DNA from: an uncultured Eubacteriaceae bacterium
GTDB lineage: Bacteria; Bacillota; Clostridia; Lachnospirales; CAG-274
Assembly (NCBI GenBank): GCA_947167715.1
Contig: CAMVJD010000032.1
Location: forward strand, 1 to 33,619
Length of the DNA stretch: 33,619 nt
Direction: 5' to 3'
In this document: in pieces, positions 33,568 through 33,619 of the stretch
Layout of the letters: the number at the start of each line of letters is the position of its first letter
Numbering within the stretch: the stretch's first letter is position 1
The notes under the pieces: generated by a model
The model's database searches: none
The model's input: only the letters and a program-made list of their open reading frames with translations
What the model was told of the DNA's origin: nothing
Translations under genes and position numbers: made by a program

Positions 33568-33619
33568 ATGTTAAAGAATTTACAGGCTAAGTTAAAAGAT
33601 CAGAAAGGTTTCTCATTAG
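33568..33619 (+). CDS. Type IV pilin-like protein, copy 3 (cut by window end)
   Basis: Only the first 17 codons are inside the window. They are identical to copies 1 and 2, including the Lys-rich leader and KG-FSL cleavage site. AAGGAGGAAA lies upstream. Its leader differs slightly (ACAAAACATACT instead of ACAAACAAACAT). Whether it has a different C-terminal end cannot be seen. Confidence 0.85.
   Translation, partial: MLKNLQAKLKDQKGFSL

Larger units (their letters stand above)
31656..33619 (+). repeat. Tandem array of three pilin transcription units
   Basis: Direct repeats of promoter, leader and pilin ORF start at 31656, 32596 and 33486 (start codons 31739, 32681, 33568; periods 942 and 887 bases); the two complete units also carry a matching terminator. 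The first two ORFs are identical over 318 bases, and the visible start of the third ORF (52 bases) also matches. The spacers are related but clearly diverged. The array runs off the window, so the copy number is unknown. Confidence 0.95.

Noticed and set aside
31656..33619. Pilin array as a silent-cassette system like pilE/pilS
   Set aside because: The two complete copies have promoter, start codon, full ORF and terminator, and copy 3 has a promoter and intact start, so they are not silent partial cassettes. Exchange between copies is still possible.

Overview
The window looks like chromosome from a low-to-moderate GC Gram-positive anaerobe of the class Clostridia, probably a gut Oscillospirales or Lachnospirales relative. 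The grounds are strong AGGAGG ribosome sites, near-consensus sigma-A promoters, lipoproteins with short Clostridia-type leaders, a dockerin protein, a MutS2 with a Smr domain, and the adjacent serC-serA pair. The rank is inference. I see no rRNA, tRNA, CRISPR array or insertion sequence.

Left part (1-17.5 kb, almost all minus strand). First come cell-surface genes: a 978-residue mosaic lipoprotein (copper-amine-oxidase-N-like, RCC1-like, LprI-like), a secreted leucine-rich-repeat protein with a dockerin, a 30-residue zinc-ribbon microprotein, a flotillin, and a lone family 1 solute-binding lipoprotein. Next is a tight seven-gene run, trkA-trkH-yfhO-potA-potB-potC-potD, with overlaps or gaps of 10 bases or less. 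It joins potassium uptake, a YfhO-type membrane protein and a polyamine importer. PotA carries about 175 extra residues, forming two Ig-like repeats inside its C-terminal TOBE domain.

Middle part (17.5-24 kb). A divergent plus-strand run encodes a c-di-GMP phosphodiesterase (PAS, degenerate GGDEF, intact EAL), an unrecognised polytopic membrane protein, a WecE-type sugar aminotransferase and an anchored propeller-like protein. A minus-strand AT-rich gene of unknown function follows, bracketed by two direct copies of a 20-base palindromic repeat.

Housekeeping part (24-31.3 kb). mutS2 is followed by an OmpR-family response regulator that has no kinase partner. serC-serA diverges from it under a perfect consensus promoter. 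An SDR oxidoreductase overlaps a short PDZ-less S41 peptidase.

Right end (31.3-33.6 kb). Three tandem copies of a type IV pilin-like gene are present, the third cut by the window edge. Each has its own near-identical promoter and leader, and the two complete copies each have their own terminator. The two complete copies are identical over the first 318 coding bases, then differ at 10 sites within 76 bases at the 3' end, although the spacers between copies have diverged widely. This looks like an expressed pilin array with a homogenised body and a variable tip, and it is the most interesting feature here.
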